NCBI RefSeq assembly: GCF_018130245.1
Contig: NZ_JAFCKP010000015.1
Location: 118,431 to 182,430 of the forward strand
Length of the DNA stretch: 64,000 nucleotides
Direction of reading: 5' to 3'
Origin: Bradyrhizobium sp. SZCCT0231
Lineage (GTDB): Bacteria; Pseudomonadota; Alphaproteobacteria; Rhizobiales; Xanthobacteraceae
Shown: positions 15,924 to 24,669 of the stretch, one piece after another
Position numbering within the stretch: position 1 is the stretch's first letter
How the letters are laid out: each line of letters begins with the position of its first letter
Notes under the pieces: generated by a model
Seen by the model: the letters and a program-made list of their open reading frames with translations, nothing else
Told to the model about the DNA's origin: nothing
Database searches by the model: none
Program-made: the position numbers and the translations under genes

Positions 15924-16910
15924 TCAGCGCACGGCCTTCGACGCGAGGTCCGCAATCGACTTCATGACCGCGTCCCTCACGCCGCCATCATAGAGCGAAT
16001 GTCCGGCCTCTTCCACGATGCGAAGCTCGGAACCGGGCCAGACTTTCGCAAGGGCCTGGGATGTCGCGGGAGGGCACAACAGGTCGTAGCGCCCCTGCAC
16101 GATAATGCCGGGAATGCCCTCGAGCCGGCCCGCGTTTCGCAGCAGCTGGTCCTCGGCCATGAAGCTGTCGTTGACGAAATAATGCGCTTCCATGAACGGG
16201 GTCGCCGGCAATGTGCGCCAGACGTTCAGCGCGGCGAGGTCGAGCCGCGTCCTTGCGGGCTTGTGCTCGGACAAGGTGCGCTCGGTGTCGTGCCAGGCCC
16301 GCACGACAGGGCCGTGCACGGCAGGGTCAGCATCGAGGATGCGGCGCCAATAGGCATCGACCGGCCGGTCGCGCTCCTCGGGCGGCAGCACGCTGAGGAA
16401 ATCCTCGTAAAGCGCGGGATGGAACTGCGACAGGCGCGAGGTGAAGGCCGTCTCGACCTCGGCCCGCGTGCCGAGAAACGTCGCGCGTAGCGCGATGCCC
16501 GAGACGCGCTCGGGATGCGCTTCCGCATAAGCCAGCGCCAGCGTCGCGCCCCAGGAGCCGCCGACCACGATCCAGCGCGGGATGCCGAACCTTTCGCGGA
16601 TCTTCTCCATGTCCGCGATCAGGTGCGCCGTGGTGTTGTGCTCGCGCGATCCCTTGGGACGGCTGCGGCCGCAGCCGCGCTGGTCGAACAGCACGGCGCA
16701 GAAACGGTCGGGATCGAACAGCCGGCGATGGTCGGGCTGGCAGCCGCTGCCGGGACCGCCATGCAGATAGATCGCAGGGATTCCGTCGGCACGGCCGATG
16801 CTCTCGACATAGAGCTCGTGGCCGTCGCCGACGTCGAGCATGTCGGAGGTCAGCGGCGCAAAGGGGGCGGCGCGTCTGCTGGATGCGGCCGCGTCCGCGT
16901 CAGGCGTCAT
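15924..16910 (-). CDS. pip: Prolyl aminopeptidase (alpha/beta hydrolase), in the pqq operon
   Basis: A 328-residue alpha/beta hydrolase of the S33 prolyl aminopeptidase family, start at ATG 16910. Diagnostic features are the oxyanion motif HGGPGSG (residues 50-56), DQRGCGRSRP, the nucleophile elbow GGSWGAT with Ser119, and a C-terminal EEAGHSLYDGG containing the catalytic His. The enzyme removes N-terminal proline from peptides. Its start overlaps pqqE by 11 bp, so it is almost certainly co-translated with the pqq genes. PqqA processing needs proteolysis, and peptidases of several families accompany pqq clusters; whether this one acts on PqqA or its fragments is not known. Confidence 0.88.
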   Translation of the reverse strand: MTPDADAAASSRRAAPFAPLTSDMLDVGDGHELYVESIGRADGIPAIYLHGGPGSGCQPDHRRLFDPDRFCAVLFDQRGCGRSRPKGSREHNTTAHLIADMEKIRERFGIPRWIVVGGSWGATLALAYAEAHPERVSGIALRATFLGTRAEVETAFTSRLSQFHPALYEDFLSVLPPEERDRPVDAYWRRILDADPAVHGPVVRAWHDTERTLSEHKPARTRLDLAALNVWRTLPATPFMEAHYFVNDSFMAEDQLLRNAGRLEGIPGIIVQGRYDLLCPPATSQALAKVWPGSELRIVEEAGHSLYDGGVRDAVMKSIADLASKAVR

Positions 16911-18093
16911 TCTCGGGTTCCAGGGTGCCGCCGGCGAAGTTGCGGTAGAGGAAACGGTTGGTCTCGCCCTCGGCCTCGCGCTCGGCCTGCTTGAAGATGG
17001 TCTCGTGCAGCGGCGACAGCGCGCAGGCCGGATCGGTATTGGCGGCATCGCCGGTCAGCGCGAAGGCCTGGCAGCGGCAGCCGCCGAAATCGATCTCGCG
17101 GAACTCGCAAGACTTGCACGGCTCCTTCATCCAGCCGGTGCCGCGATAGCGGTTGAAGGCCTCCGAGTTCTGCCAGATCCAGGCGATCGAATGGTTGGAG
17201 CGCACCGATTCGAACGCGAGCCCGGTGATGCTCTCGGCGGCATGGCACGGCAGCACCTTGCCGGCAGGCGAGATGTTGAAGAACTGCCGGCCCCAGCCGC
17301 CCATGCACTTCTTCGGCCGCAGCGCGTAATAGTCCGGCACGACATAGTCGATGGTCAGCCGGCCCTTCAGCCGCTCGCGCGCCTCCTCGACGAGGCGGGT
17401 GCATTCGTCGAGCTGCGCCACGGTCGGCATCAAGGCGGCGCGGTTCTTCAGCGCCCAGCCGTAATATTGCACATTGGCGACCTCGAGCCGGTCGGCGTCG
17501 AGATCGAGCGCCATCTGGATGATATCAGGGAGCTGGTGCAGGTTCTGCCGGTGCATCACCGCGTTCACGGTGAGCGGCAGGTCGATCTCGCGCGTCCATT
17601 TCGCGACTTCGAGCTTCTTGCGATGAGCGTTCCTGTAGCCCGCGACGCGATCGGCAAGGCCTTCCTCGATGCCCTGGAAGCTGATCTGCACGTGGCAGAG
17701 CCCGGCGTCGGCGAGATCGCTGAGCTTCTCGCGCGTCAGCAGCACGGCCGAGGTGATCAGGTTGGTGTAGAGGCCGGCGTCGCTGGCATGCTTGACCAGC
17801 TCGACGAGGTCCTTGCGCGCCGTCGGCTCGCCGCCGGAGAAGTGCACCTGGAGCACGCCGATCTCGGCGAGCTCGCCCAACACCTTCTTCCACTCGTCCG
17901 TGGTCAGCTCCTTGCCGGAGCGGTCGAGCTCGACGGGATTGGAGCAATAGGGGCACTGCAGCGGACAGCGATGGGTGATCTCGAGCAGCACGGCGAGCGG
18001 AATGCCGAACGTCTCCGCCGTCGAGCGCTGCTTCTCCAGCACCGCGAGGCTGTCGCTGGTCTCGGGCGGGATGTTGCCGAGCACGTCGCTCAT
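16900..18093 (-). CDS. pqqE: PQQ biosynthesis radical SAM protein PqqE
   Basis: A 397-residue radical SAM enzyme with the CX3CX2C cluster at Cys43, Cys47 and Cys50 (ITHRCPLQCPYCSNP) and an HFSGGEPTARKDL segment. The C-terminal SPASM region has the Cys set KKCMGG, LPCHA, EPCKSCEFREIDFGGCRC for auxiliary Fe-S clusters. PqqE makes the Glu-Tyr carbon-carbon bond in PqqA when PqqD presents the peptide. Length is normal for the family. Its start overlaps the pqqD stop by 4 nt. Confidence 0.97.
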   Translation of the reverse strand: MSDVLGNIPPETSDSLAVLEKQRSTAETFGIPLAVLLEITHRCPLQCPYCSNPVELDRSGKELTTDEWKKVLGELAEIGVLQVHFSGGEPTARKDLVELVKHASDAGLYTNLITSAVLLTREKLSDLADAGLCHVQISFQGIEEGLADRVAGYRNAHRKKLEVAKWTREIDLPLTVNAVMHRQNLHQLPDIIQMALDLDADRLEVANVQYYGWALKNRAALMPTVAQLDECTRLVEEARERLKGRLTIDYVVPDYYALRPKKCMGGWGRQFFNISPAGKVLPCHAAESITGLAFESVRSNHSIAWIWQNSEAFNRYRGTGWMKEPCKSCEFREIDFGGCRCQAFALTGDAANTDPACALSPLHETIFKQAEREAEGETNRFLYRNFAGGTLEPENDA

Positions 18094-18401
18094 GACGTCT
18101 TCTCCCGGGCCTCGGTCAGAAAGCCCTTGTCGGCGAGATCCTGGAGCATGACGATGACGTCGGCCAGGATCGCCTCGCGCGGTGCGGCGTATTTCGCCGC
18201 CAATTGATCGGCGACCACGCCGACATTGCGCTCACCGTTGCAGAGCTGCAAGACCTCGACCGCGATCTCATCGGGTGCCAGCACCCGTTCCGGCGCCAGG
18301 ATCACCCAGACCTTGCGGGTCTCGTCGTATTTCAGCTTGGCATGCCGCGGCAGCACGGGGCGGCTTGCCTCGCTGACGCTGATGTTCCGCGGCCCGGCCA
18401 T
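18090..18401 (-). CDS. pqqD: PQQ biosynthesis peptide chaperone PqqD
   Basis: A 103-residue protein starting at ATG 18401, preceded by a strong GAGGAGG ribosome-binding sequence. It shows the PqqD fold signature: RPVLPRHAKLKYDETRKVWVILAPERVL, then NGERNVGVVADQLAAKY and a closing LQDLADKGFL helix. PqqD binds PqqA and delivers it to PqqE. Gene order pqqC-pqqD-pqqE is tight (11-bp gap before, 4-nt overlap after). Confidence 0.96.
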   Translation of the reverse strand: MAGPRNISVSEASRPVLPRHAKLKYDETRKVWVILAPERVLAPDEIAVEVLQLCNGERNVGVVADQLAAKYAAPREAILADVIVMLQDLADKGFLTEAREKTS

Positions 18402-18412
18402 CGATCCTCCTC

Positions 18413-19192
18413 TTAACTCGCTTTGGGCACGAACGCCCCCGGCGGAATATGGCCCTCGACATAGGCGTGCTGGAGCGCATCCAGCTGCACCCACAGCACG
18501 TTGGTCTTGAAGATCAGCGCGTTGCAGACCTGCGCGCGCTGCTCCGGCGTCGTGGCGTGCGTCTTGACATAATGAAGCGCGAAATTGGCATCGCGCGGCG
18601 CCTGGGTGAGGCGGCGCTTGAAGTAGCTCATGATGTCGGGGTTGACGAAATCATAATGCTGCAGCATGCCGGCAATGCGCTCTTCGTGGATGCTCGGCGC
18701 GAACAGCTCGGTGAGCGAGGAGGCGATCGCCTCCAGCGGGCTCTTCTCGCGGCAATAATGCACATAGGCTTCCACGGCGAAGCGCGTCGCCGGCAGGATG
18801 CCCTCGGTCGATTCCACGTAAGCCGTATCGAGCCCGAGCCCTTCGGTCAGCTTGAGCCAGCGCTCGATGCCGCCTTCACTGCCGACGTCGCCGTCATGGT
18901 CCTCGATGCGATGGCGCCATTCCAGGCGCGTGGCGCGGTCGCGGAAGCGCGAGATCACCACCGCGTCCTTGATCGGGATCGTGCTCTGGTAATAGTAGCG
19001 GTTGAGCGCCCAGGCCTGCACCTGGCCCTTGTTCAGCTTGCCGCCATGCAGCAGCTTATGGAACGGATGCAGGCTGTGATAGCGCGTCGCCCCGATATGG
19101 CGCAGCGTTGCCTCCAGCTCCTCGGCCGAGTTGAGCCTCAAGTCCTTGCCGATCGAGAGCGCGGTCATTCCAGTCAGTGATGCGGCATTCAC
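18413..19192 (-). CDS. pqqC: Pyrroloquinoline-quinone synthase PqqC
   Basis: A 259-residue all-helical, heme-oxygenase-like oxidase that carries out the last ring closure and oxidation of PQQ. Conserved segments include ATRYHSLHPFHKLLHGGKLNKGQVQAWALNRYYYQ, HRIEDHDGD and a YFKRRLTQAPRDANFALHYV region. The extended N-terminus (residues 1-9) allows an alternative start at the Met in position 9, but the ATG at 19192 overlaps the pqqB stop by 4 nt, which favours it. Confidence 0.96.
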   Translation of the reverse strand: MNAASLTGMTALSIGKDLRLNSAEELEATLRHIGATRYHSLHPFHKLLHGGKLNKGQVQAWALNRYYYQSTIPIKDAVVISRFRDRATRLEWRHRIEDHDGDVGSEGGIERWLKLTEGLGLDTAYVESTEGILPATRFAVEAYVHYCREKSPLEAIASSLTELFAPSIHEERIAGMLQHYDFVNPDIMSYFKRRLTQAPRDANFALHYVKTHATTPEQRAQVCNALIFKTNVLWVQLDALQHAYVEGHIPPGAFVPKAS

Positions 19193-20118
19193 AGCACGAT
19201 CTCCGTTCCATCCGCGGGTATCTGCCAGCCCGCCTGCTCCGCGGCCTTGCGCTCGGGCGAGCCGGGCAGCAGCGCCGGATTCGAGTTATTGATATGCAGA
19301 AACAGCTTCCTGTCGATATTGAGGTCGGCCAGCCGCGCGATGGCGCCGTCGTCGCCGGACATCGCGACATGTCCCATGCTCTTGCCGGTCTTGTGGCCGA
19401 GGCCGGCCCTGATCATTTCGTCGTCGCGCCAGACCGTGCCGTCGAAGAACACCAGCGCGGCGCCGTCGATCTCGGCCTTGAGCGCGTCGGTGACCTCGGC
19501 GCAGGCCGCGATGAAGTAGAAGAACTTGCCCGTGGCCTTGTCGGTGATCTTCAGGCCCAGCGTGTCGCCGTCGCCGCTCTCGCCGCCCGGATGCACCTTG
19601 CCTTCCAGATACCAGGCCGACTTGCCCGGCACCGGGAAGGGCAGCACCTCCAGGCCGGAGCGCGCACCATCCGGCAGCCGCGGCTCGAACGGCTCGCGGA
19701 GAGCGATCGGCTGGCGCCGCACGTTCTTCTCGTTCAGCACGTTGAAGATGCTGTTGGTGCTGAGGATCGCCAGCACCTTCTCATGCGCATACACCGTAAA
19801 GGGCGAGCCCTCGCGCATCGACAGCAGGCCCGCGACGGCATCGACTTCGCTGTTGGTCAAGATCACGCCCGCAATCGGCGTATGACGCAGCGCGCCCGCC
19901 TTGGGGTGCAGCTGTGGCGTGGCATTCAATTGCTGCCGCAGGTCGGGAGAGGCGTTGATCAGGAACCAGTGCTCGCCGTCGCCGCTGAAGGCGACCGAGG
20001 CTTGGGTCCTTTGAAGCTCGTGGCCGCCGCTGCGGGCCGCTCGGCAGCCCTCGCAGCCGCAATTCCATTGCGGTACTCCGCCGCCGGCCCCGGCGCCCAG
20101 GACGACGACGCGAAGCAT
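19189..20118 (-). CDS. pqqB: PQQ biosynthesis protein PqqB (metallo-beta-lactamase fold)
   Basis: A 309-residue metallo-beta-lactamase-fold protein: VVVLGAGAGGGVPQWNCGCEGCRAAR at the N-terminus with the paired Cys typical of PqqB, VILTNSEVDAVAGLLSMREG in place of the canonical HxHxDH, and GHKTGKSMGHVAMSGDDGAI near the C-terminus. PqqB is thought to hydroxylate the Glu-Tyr dipeptide intermediate or act near that step. It follows pqqA by 118 bp and overlaps pqqC by 4 nt. Confidence 0.96.
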   Translation of the reverse strand: MLRVVVLGAGAGGGVPQWNCGCEGCRAARSGGHELQRTQASVAFSGDGEHWFLINASPDLRQQLNATPQLHPKAGALRHTPIAGVILTNSEVDAVAGLLSMREGSPFTVYAHEKVLAILSTNSIFNVLNEKNVRRQPIALREPFEPRLPDGARSGLEVLPFPVPGKSAWYLEGKVHPGGESGDGDTLGLKITDKATGKFFYFIAACAEVTDALKAEIDGAALVFFDGTVWRDDEMIRAGLGHKTGKSMGHVAMSGDDGAIARLADLNIDRKLFLHINNSNPALLPGSPERKAAEQAGWQIPADGTEIVL

Positions 20119-20236
20119 GATCCGTCTCCTGGAGGCAAATTCGCGAGGTGGATCTCAGGCCGACACAAATCCCGTCTTCCGGAAATGCATCGTGACCGAA
20201 AGATCCACCTGCGCAGAACGCGTTCTCACCAGCCGC

Positions 20237-20317
20237 TTACTTGCGGGTGGCGCTCACATACATGTTGATTTCCATGCCGCAGGGCACTTCGACGATCTTA
20301 GGGGCTTTCCAGGCCAT
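20237..20317 (-). CDS. pqqA: PQQ precursor peptide PqqA
   Basis: A 26-residue peptide that I translated from the minus strand (start ATG 20317, stop TAA 20237). It begins MAWKAPKIVEVPCGMEINMY and ends VSATRK. Glu16 and Tyr20 have the E-x3-Y spacing required for conversion to PQQ. A GGAGAG ribosome-binding sequence lies 5-10 nt upstream. It heads the pqqABCDE cluster; the 118-bp gap to pqqB is normal and allows high pqqA expression relative to the enzymes. Confidence 0.97.
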   Translation of the reverse strand: MAWKAPKIVEVPCGMEINMYVSATRK

Positions 20318-20579
20318 TTCGGCTCTCCATCTTGGGAATTCGGGACGTATCCGCCCGCCCGCTAAACTAATGCTGGCGGAAAACTTAGCCAGTGAAATTT
20401 TCCCGACCTAGGTAGTAGGCTGGGAGAATTGTTGCACTGCAAAGAGAGCGCATTGCGGCCGTAAAGATGAACGAAGCCATACGCAAAATTGCCGATAGGT
20501 CGTGATCCCTGTCAGGATAGACGAGTTGTGAGTATGGAACGGCTTCTCTTCGGCTCCAGGCGACCCCATTGGATCAGGC

Positions 20580-20837
20580 ATGCCCAGATATTTCTTCAAC
20601 ACCCGTATCGGCGACGAATTGATCGTGGATCCTGACGGCGAGGACCTGCGCAACCCCGATCGCGCCTGGGAGGTCGCGCGCCAGATGATCCTTGAAGTCG
20701 TGAAGTCGGAAGGCACCCAACGGGCCCTGCTGGAGGCAGTCATCGAGGTGACCGACGTCGACGGTGAGATCGTGCTGGAGTTTCCCTTCACCGAGGCCCT
20801 GCTGGACCTGCCGGACCAGTCCGCGACGAAGCATTAG
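20580..20837 (+). CDS. DUF6894 small conserved protein
   Basis: An 85-residue acidic protein starting MPRYFFNTRIGDELIVDPDG, the recognisable opening of the DUF6894 family that is abundant in rhizobia and methylobacteria. No function is known. It stands alone between the divergent pqqA and an intergenic repeat. Confidence 0.85.
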   Translation: MPRYFFNTRIGDELIVDPDGEDLRNPDRAWEVARQMILEVVKSEGTQRALLEAVIEVTDVDGEIVLEFPFTEALLDLPDQSATKH

Positions 20838-20871
20838 CCGCGCGCGAGTAAGGGGCGCGCCGCTCTCTCCA

Positions 20872-20961
20872 CCGTCATTGCGAGGAGCCCCTTGCGACGA
20901 AGCAATCCAGACTGCTTCCTCGGAGGCAGTCTGGATTGCTTCGCTTCGCTCGCAATGACGG
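20872..20961. repeat. Palindromic dispersed repeat (family copy 1)
   Basis: CCGTCATTGCGAGGAGC at the left end pairs with the CGCAATGACGG end at 20951-20961, and GAAGCAATCCAGACTG pairs with CAGTCTGGATTGCTTC around the centre. A second copy of the same family is at 23200-23286. This is a known intergenic repeat type in Bradyrhizobium. It lies in the leader region of the amidase gene. Confidence 0.85.
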
Positions 20962-21035
20962 AGGCACCCCCGCGAAATCCGCATGGCTTTGCCGCGTTGC
21001 CGGCGTTAAAAGACGCCGGTCATACGGAGCAAGCC

Positions 21036-22436
21036 ATGCAAGATCTCTGGCGCCTGTCGGCCGCCGACCTCGCCACCCTCGTCAAGTCCAAACAGGTATC
21101 CGCCAGGGAGGCCGCCAAGGCCGGTCTCGCGCGCCTGGATGCCGTCAACCCCCAACTGAACGCCGTGATCGACCACCGGCCGGAGGACGTGCTCAAGCAG
21201 GCCGATGCCGTCGATGCCGCAATTGCCAGGGGCGAGGACCCCGGCGTGCTCGCCGGCGTGCCCGTCACCATCAAGGCCAATGTCGACCAGGAGGGCTTTG
21301 CCACCACCAACGGCCTGAAACTCCAGCGCGATCTGATCGCGCGCGAGGACAATCCGGTGGTCGCCAATTTCCGCAAAGCCGGCGCCGTCATGCTCGGCCG
21401 CACCAATTGTCCGGCCTTCTCCTATCGCTGGTTCACCACCAATCTGGTCCATGGCGACACCAAGAACCCGCGCGACCCTTCGCTGACCCCGGGCGGCTCC
21501 TCCGGCGGCGCCGGCTCGGCGGTCGCGGCCGGCATCGGCCACATTGCTCACGGCACCGACATCGCCGGCTCGATCCGCTACCCCGCCTATGCCTGCGGCG
21601 TGCACGGCTTGCGCCCGACGCTCGGCCGCATCCCCGCCTTCAATCCGGCGCTGCCGGAGCGCCCGATCGGCCCGCAGATCATGGCGGTGTCAGGCCCCCT
21701 GGCGCGGACCGTCAACGACATCAGGATCTCGCTCGAAGCGATGTCGGCCCGCGACATCCGCGATCCCTGGTATGTGCCGGCGCCGCTGCAAGGCCCGGCA
21801 CGGGAGAAGCGCGCCGCGCTCTGCCTCAACCCGGATGGCCTTGCCACCGCTCCGGAAGTGAAGGCCGCGGTGAGCGATGCCGGCAAGCGCCTGGAGCGCG
21901 CCGGCTGGACCGTCGATGTGATCGAGAACACCCCGCCGATGCGCGATGCCGTCGAGTGGCAGATCAAGCTCTGGCTCGGCGACGGCTATGAGGCGCAGCT
22001 GGAAATGGCCGAGCGCGAGGGCGATCCCGGCGCGCTGGCGTGCCTGCGCGGCAATCGCAGCAGGGTCACGCCGATGGACCAGGCGAATTACGCCAAGGCG
22101 TTGACCCGACGCGCCACGCTGACGCGCGAGTGGATGCTGTTCTTCGAAAAATATGCCGTGCTGCTGACGCCGGTCTCCGGCGAGCTGCCGTTCCCCGATC
22201 ATCTCGACTGCAAGGACGACGAGTCCTTCAAGCGCGTCTGGGAAGCGCAGCTGCCGCAGATCGCGATTCCCTTCATGGGACTGCCCGGCCTCGTGGTCTC
22301 CACCGGCCTCGTCGGCAAGGCCCCGGTCGGCGTGCACATCGTCTCCGGCCGCTATCGCGAGGATCTGTGCCTGCTCGCGGGCGAAGCGATCGAGGCCGGC
22401 GGCGTGCCGCCGTCGCCGATCGATCCCGTGGGCTAG
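21036..22436 (+). CDS. Amidase signature family enzyme
   Basis: A 466-residue amidase, start at ATG 21036. The Ser-cisSer-Lys triad is visible as Lys80 (VPVTIKANVD), Ser155 (GGSSGGAGSAVAAG) and the nucleophile Ser179 (DIAGSIRYPA). Such enzymes hydrolyse amide bonds of small molecules or act as GatA; the lack of gatB/gatC neighbours and the divergence of the C-terminal half point to a catabolic amidase. The actual substrate cannot be read from sequence. The glutathione peroxidase gene follows 2 bp later, so the two are co-transcribed. Confidence 0.9.
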   Translation: MQDLWRLSAADLATLVKSKQVSAREAAKAGLARLDAVNPQLNAVIDHRPEDVLKQADAVDAAIARGEDPGVLAGVPVTIKANVDQEGFATTNGLKLQRDLIAREDNPVVANFRKAGAVMLGRTNCPAFSYRWFTTNLVHGDTKNPRDPSLTPGGSSGGAGSAVAAGIGHIAHGTDIAGSIRYPAYACGVHGLRPTLGRIPAFNPALPERPIGPQIMAVSGPLARTVNDIRISLEAMSARDIRDPWYVPAPLQGPAREKRAALCLNPDGLATAPEVKAAVSDAGKRLERAGWTVDVIENTPPMRDAVEWQIKLWLGDGYEAQLEMAEREGDPGALACLRGNRSRVTPMDQANYAKALTRRATLTREWMLFFEKYAVLLTPVSGELPFPDHLDCKDDESFKRVWEAQLPQIAIPFMGLPGLVVSTGLVGKAPVGVHIVSGRYREDLCLLAGEAIEAGGVPPSPIDPVG

Positions 22437-22438
22437 CG

Positions 22439-22915
22439 ATGACCGTCATCTACGATTTCAAGGCCAACTCGCTCGCCGGCGAGGAGGTGCCGATGAGGCG
22501 TTTCGAGGGGCAGGTGCTGTTGATCGTCAACACCGCGAGCAAATGCGGCTTCACGCCGCAATATCGCGGCCTCGAGGATCTCTATCGCGACCTCTCCCCG
22601 CGCGGCTTCTCGGTGCTCGGCTTTCCCTGCAACCAGTTCGGCGCGCAGGAGCCGGGGCAGGCGAGCGAGATCCAGGAGTTCTGCTCGACCCATTACGACG
22701 TCACCTTTCCGCTGTTCGAGAAGATCGACGTCAACGGGCCGAACGCGCATCCTTTGTATGAGTACCTGAAACGCCGGCAATCCGGCCTGCTAGGGGCCTC
22801 CATCAAATGGAATTTCACCAAATTCCTGGTGGACCGTGCCGGCAAGGTGGTCGCGCGCTACGCGCCGACCGCCCGGCCCGAAGGATTGCGGCAGCAAATC
22901 GAAACACTGTTGTGA
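22439..22915 (+). CDS. Glutathione peroxidase family protein (Cys type)
   Basis: A 158-residue thiol peroxidase of the GPx family. The peroxidatic Cys36 is in NTASKCGFTPQY; the Gln, Trp and Asn of the catalytic tetrad are visible in FPCNQFGAQEPG and KWNFTKFLVD. The Cys replaces the selenocysteine of animal enzymes, and such bacterial GPx proteins usually use thioredoxin. It starts 2 bp after the amidase stop and is followed 12 bp later by a DUF3297 gene. Confidence 0.95.
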   Translation: MTVIYDFKANSLAGEEVPMRRFEGQVLLIVNTASKCGFTPQYRGLEDLYRDLSPRGFSVLGFPCNQFGAQEPGQASEIQEFCSTHYDVTFPLFEKIDVNGPNAHPLYEYLKRRQSGLLGASIKWNFTKFLVDRAGKVVARYAPTARPEGLRQQIETLL

Positions 22916-22927
22916 AGCGAGACAATC

Positions 22928-23170
22928 ATGAGCGACGAATTTCCCGACCGCCTGTCGGTCGACCCGAACAGCCCGTACTACAACGCGGACATCCTGGCGC
23001 GCGACGTCGGCATCCGCTTCAAGGGCATCGAGAAGACCAATGTCGAGGAGTACTGCATCAGCGAAGGCTGGGTCCGCGTCACCGCCGGCAACGCCAAGGA
23101 CCGCCACGGCAACCCGCTGACCATCAAGGTGCACGGTCCGGTCGAGCCGTATTTCAGGGATAGGAAATAG
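22928..23170 (+). CDS. DUF3297 small conserved protein
   Basis: An 80-residue protein matching the DUF3297 family: DRLSVDPNSPYYNADIL, RDVGIRFKGIEKTNVEEYCISEGWVRV, NPLTIKVHGPVEPYF. It has no known function. Family members are widespread single-copy genes in alpha- and gammaproteobacteria. It closes the amidase-gpx-DUF3297 unit with 12-bp spacing. Confidence 0.92.
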   Translation: MSDEFPDRLSVDPNSPYYNADILARDVGIRFKGIEKTNVEEYCISEGWVRVTAGNAKDRHGNPLTIKVHGPVEPYFRDRK

Positions 23171-23199
23171 CTTGAGCTGAGCGCGCGCCGCTCTCTCCT

Positions 23200-23286
23200 C
23201 GTCATTGCGAGGAGCCCTTGCGACGAAGCAATCCAGAATCTTTCCGCAGTGACACTCTGGATTGCTTCGCTCCGCTCGCAATGACG
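23200..23286. repeat. Palindromic dispersed repeat (family copy 2)
   Basis: CGTCATTGCGAGGAGCCC on the left and CGCTCGCAATGACG on the right form the outer arms; GAAGCAATCCAGA and TCTGGATTGCTTC the inner arms. Same family as 20872-20961, with a different central loop. It ends 18 bp before the D-tartrate dehydratase start codon. Confidence 0.85.
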
Positions 23287-23303
23287 AAAGTGAAAGGCCC
23301 CCC

Positions 23304-24473
23304 ATGTCCGTCCGCATCGTCGACGTCCGCGAAATTACAAAACCGATCTCATCGCCGATCCGCAATGCCTATATCGACTTCACCAAGATGACGACGAGCC
23401 TCGTCGCCGTCGTCACCGACGTCGTCCGCGACGGCAAGCGTGTCGTCGGCTACGGCTTCAACTCCAACGGCCGCTACGGGCAGGGCGGCCTGATCCGCGA
23501 GCGCTTTGCCGCGCGCATCCTGGAGGCCGATCCAAAGTCGTTGCGCGATGAAGCCGGCGACAATCTCGACCCCGACAAGGTCTGGGCCGCGATGATGACC
23601 AACGAGAAGCCGGGCGGCCATGGCGAACGCTCGGTCGCGGTCGGCACCATCGACATGGCGGTGTGGGATGCGGTGGCGAAGATCGCCGGCAAGCCACTGT
23701 TCCGCCTGCTCGCCGAACGTCACGGCGTCACCGCCAATCCGCGCGTCTTCGTCTACGCCGCCGGCGGCTATTACTATCCCGGCAAGGGCCTGTCGATGCT
23801 GCGTGGCGAGATGCGCGGCTATCTCGACCGCGGCTACAACGTCGTGAAGATGAAGATCGGCGGCGCTGATATCGACGAGGACCGTAAGCGCATCGAGGCC
23901 GTGCTGGAAGAGATCGGCAACGACGCGCAGCTCGCCGTCGACGCCAATGGCCGCTTCAATCTCGAGACCGGCATCGCCTACGCCAAGATGCTGCGCGACT
24001 ATCCCTTGTTCTGGTACGAGGAGGCCGGCGATCCCCTCGACTACGCGCTGCAGGCCGCGCTCGCCGAATTCTATCCGGGCCCGATGGCGACAGGCGAGAA
24101 TCTCTTCAGCCACCAGGACGCCCGCAACCTGATCCGCTACGGCGGCATGCGCCCCGACCGCGACTGGCTGCAATTCGACTGCGCGCTGTCCTACGGCCTG
24201 TGCGAATACCAGCGCACGCTGGAGGTGCTGAAGACCCACGGCTGGTCGCCCAGTCGCTGCATCCCGCATGGCGGCCACCAGATGTCGCTGAACATCGCCG
24301 CCGGCTTGGGCTTAGGCGGCAACGAGAGCTATCCCGACCTGTTCCAGCCTTACGGCGGCTTCCCCGACGGCGTCCGCGTCGAGAACGGCCACATCACCAT
24401 GCCCGAGCTTGCAGGCATCGGCTTCGAAGGCAAGTCCGATCTCTACAAGGAGATGAAGGCGCTGGCGGAGTAG
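23304..24473 (+). CDS. tarD: D-tartrate dehydratase (enolase superfamily)
   Basis: A 389-residue member of the mandelate racemase group, start at ATG 23304. Counting residues gives KMK at 182-184, metal ligands Asp213 (AVDANGRF), Glu239 (WYEEAGDP) and Glu265 (ATGENLF), and His322 (CIPHGGHQMS). These positions coincide with the Lys184/His322 acid-base pair and ligands of the characterised D-tartrate dehydratase from Bradyrhizobium japonicum, and the whole sequence looks near-identical to what I remember of that protein. It dehydrates D-tartrate to oxaloacetate. No tartrate transporter or regulator lies next to it; a repeat immediately upstream fills the leader. Confidence 0.93.
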   Translation: MSVRIVDVREITKPISSPIRNAYIDFTKMTTSLVAVVTDVVRDGKRVVGYGFNSNGRYGQGGLIRERFAARILEADPKSLRDEAGDNLDPDKVWAAMMTNEKPGGHGERSVAVGTIDMAVWDAVAKIAGKPLFRLLAERHGVTANPRVFVYAAGGYYYPGKGLSMLRGEMRGYLDRGYNVVKMKIGGADIDEDRKRIEAVLEEIGNDAQLAVDANGRFNLETGIAYAKMLRDYPLFWYEEAGDPLDYALQAALAEFYPGPMATGENLFSHQDARNLIRYGGMRPDRDWLQFDCALSYGLCEYQRTLEVLKTHGWSPSRCIPHGGHQMSLNIAAGLGLGGNESYPDLFQPYGGFPDGVRVENGHITMPELAGIGFEGKSDLYKEMKALAE

Positions 24474-24502
24474 GGGGCGGACGGCCGCGCCACACGCTCG
24501 CT

Positions 24503-24655
24503 GTCGTCCCGGACAAGCGCGCCCCAAGCGCGCGCCGATCCGGGACCCATACTCCCAGGTAGGAGTTTTCGCGCGAGCCGGCAACTCCGAATCTTCGCCA
24601 AACGCAACCCTGTGGTTTTGGGTCCCGGATCTGCGCTTCGCTTGTCCGGGACGAC
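24503..24655. repeat. Palindromic dispersed repeat
   Basis: GTCGTCCCGGACAAGCG (24503-24519) is matched by CGCTTGTCCGGGACGAC at the right end (24639-24655), and GATCCGGGACCC by GGGTCCCGGATC inside. This is a common Bradyrhizobium repeat. It lies between the convergent tarD and malonyl-CoA decarboxylase genes, where it may serve as a transcriptional barrier. Confidence 0.8.
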
Positions 24656-24669
24656 GACCGAGTATGTCG

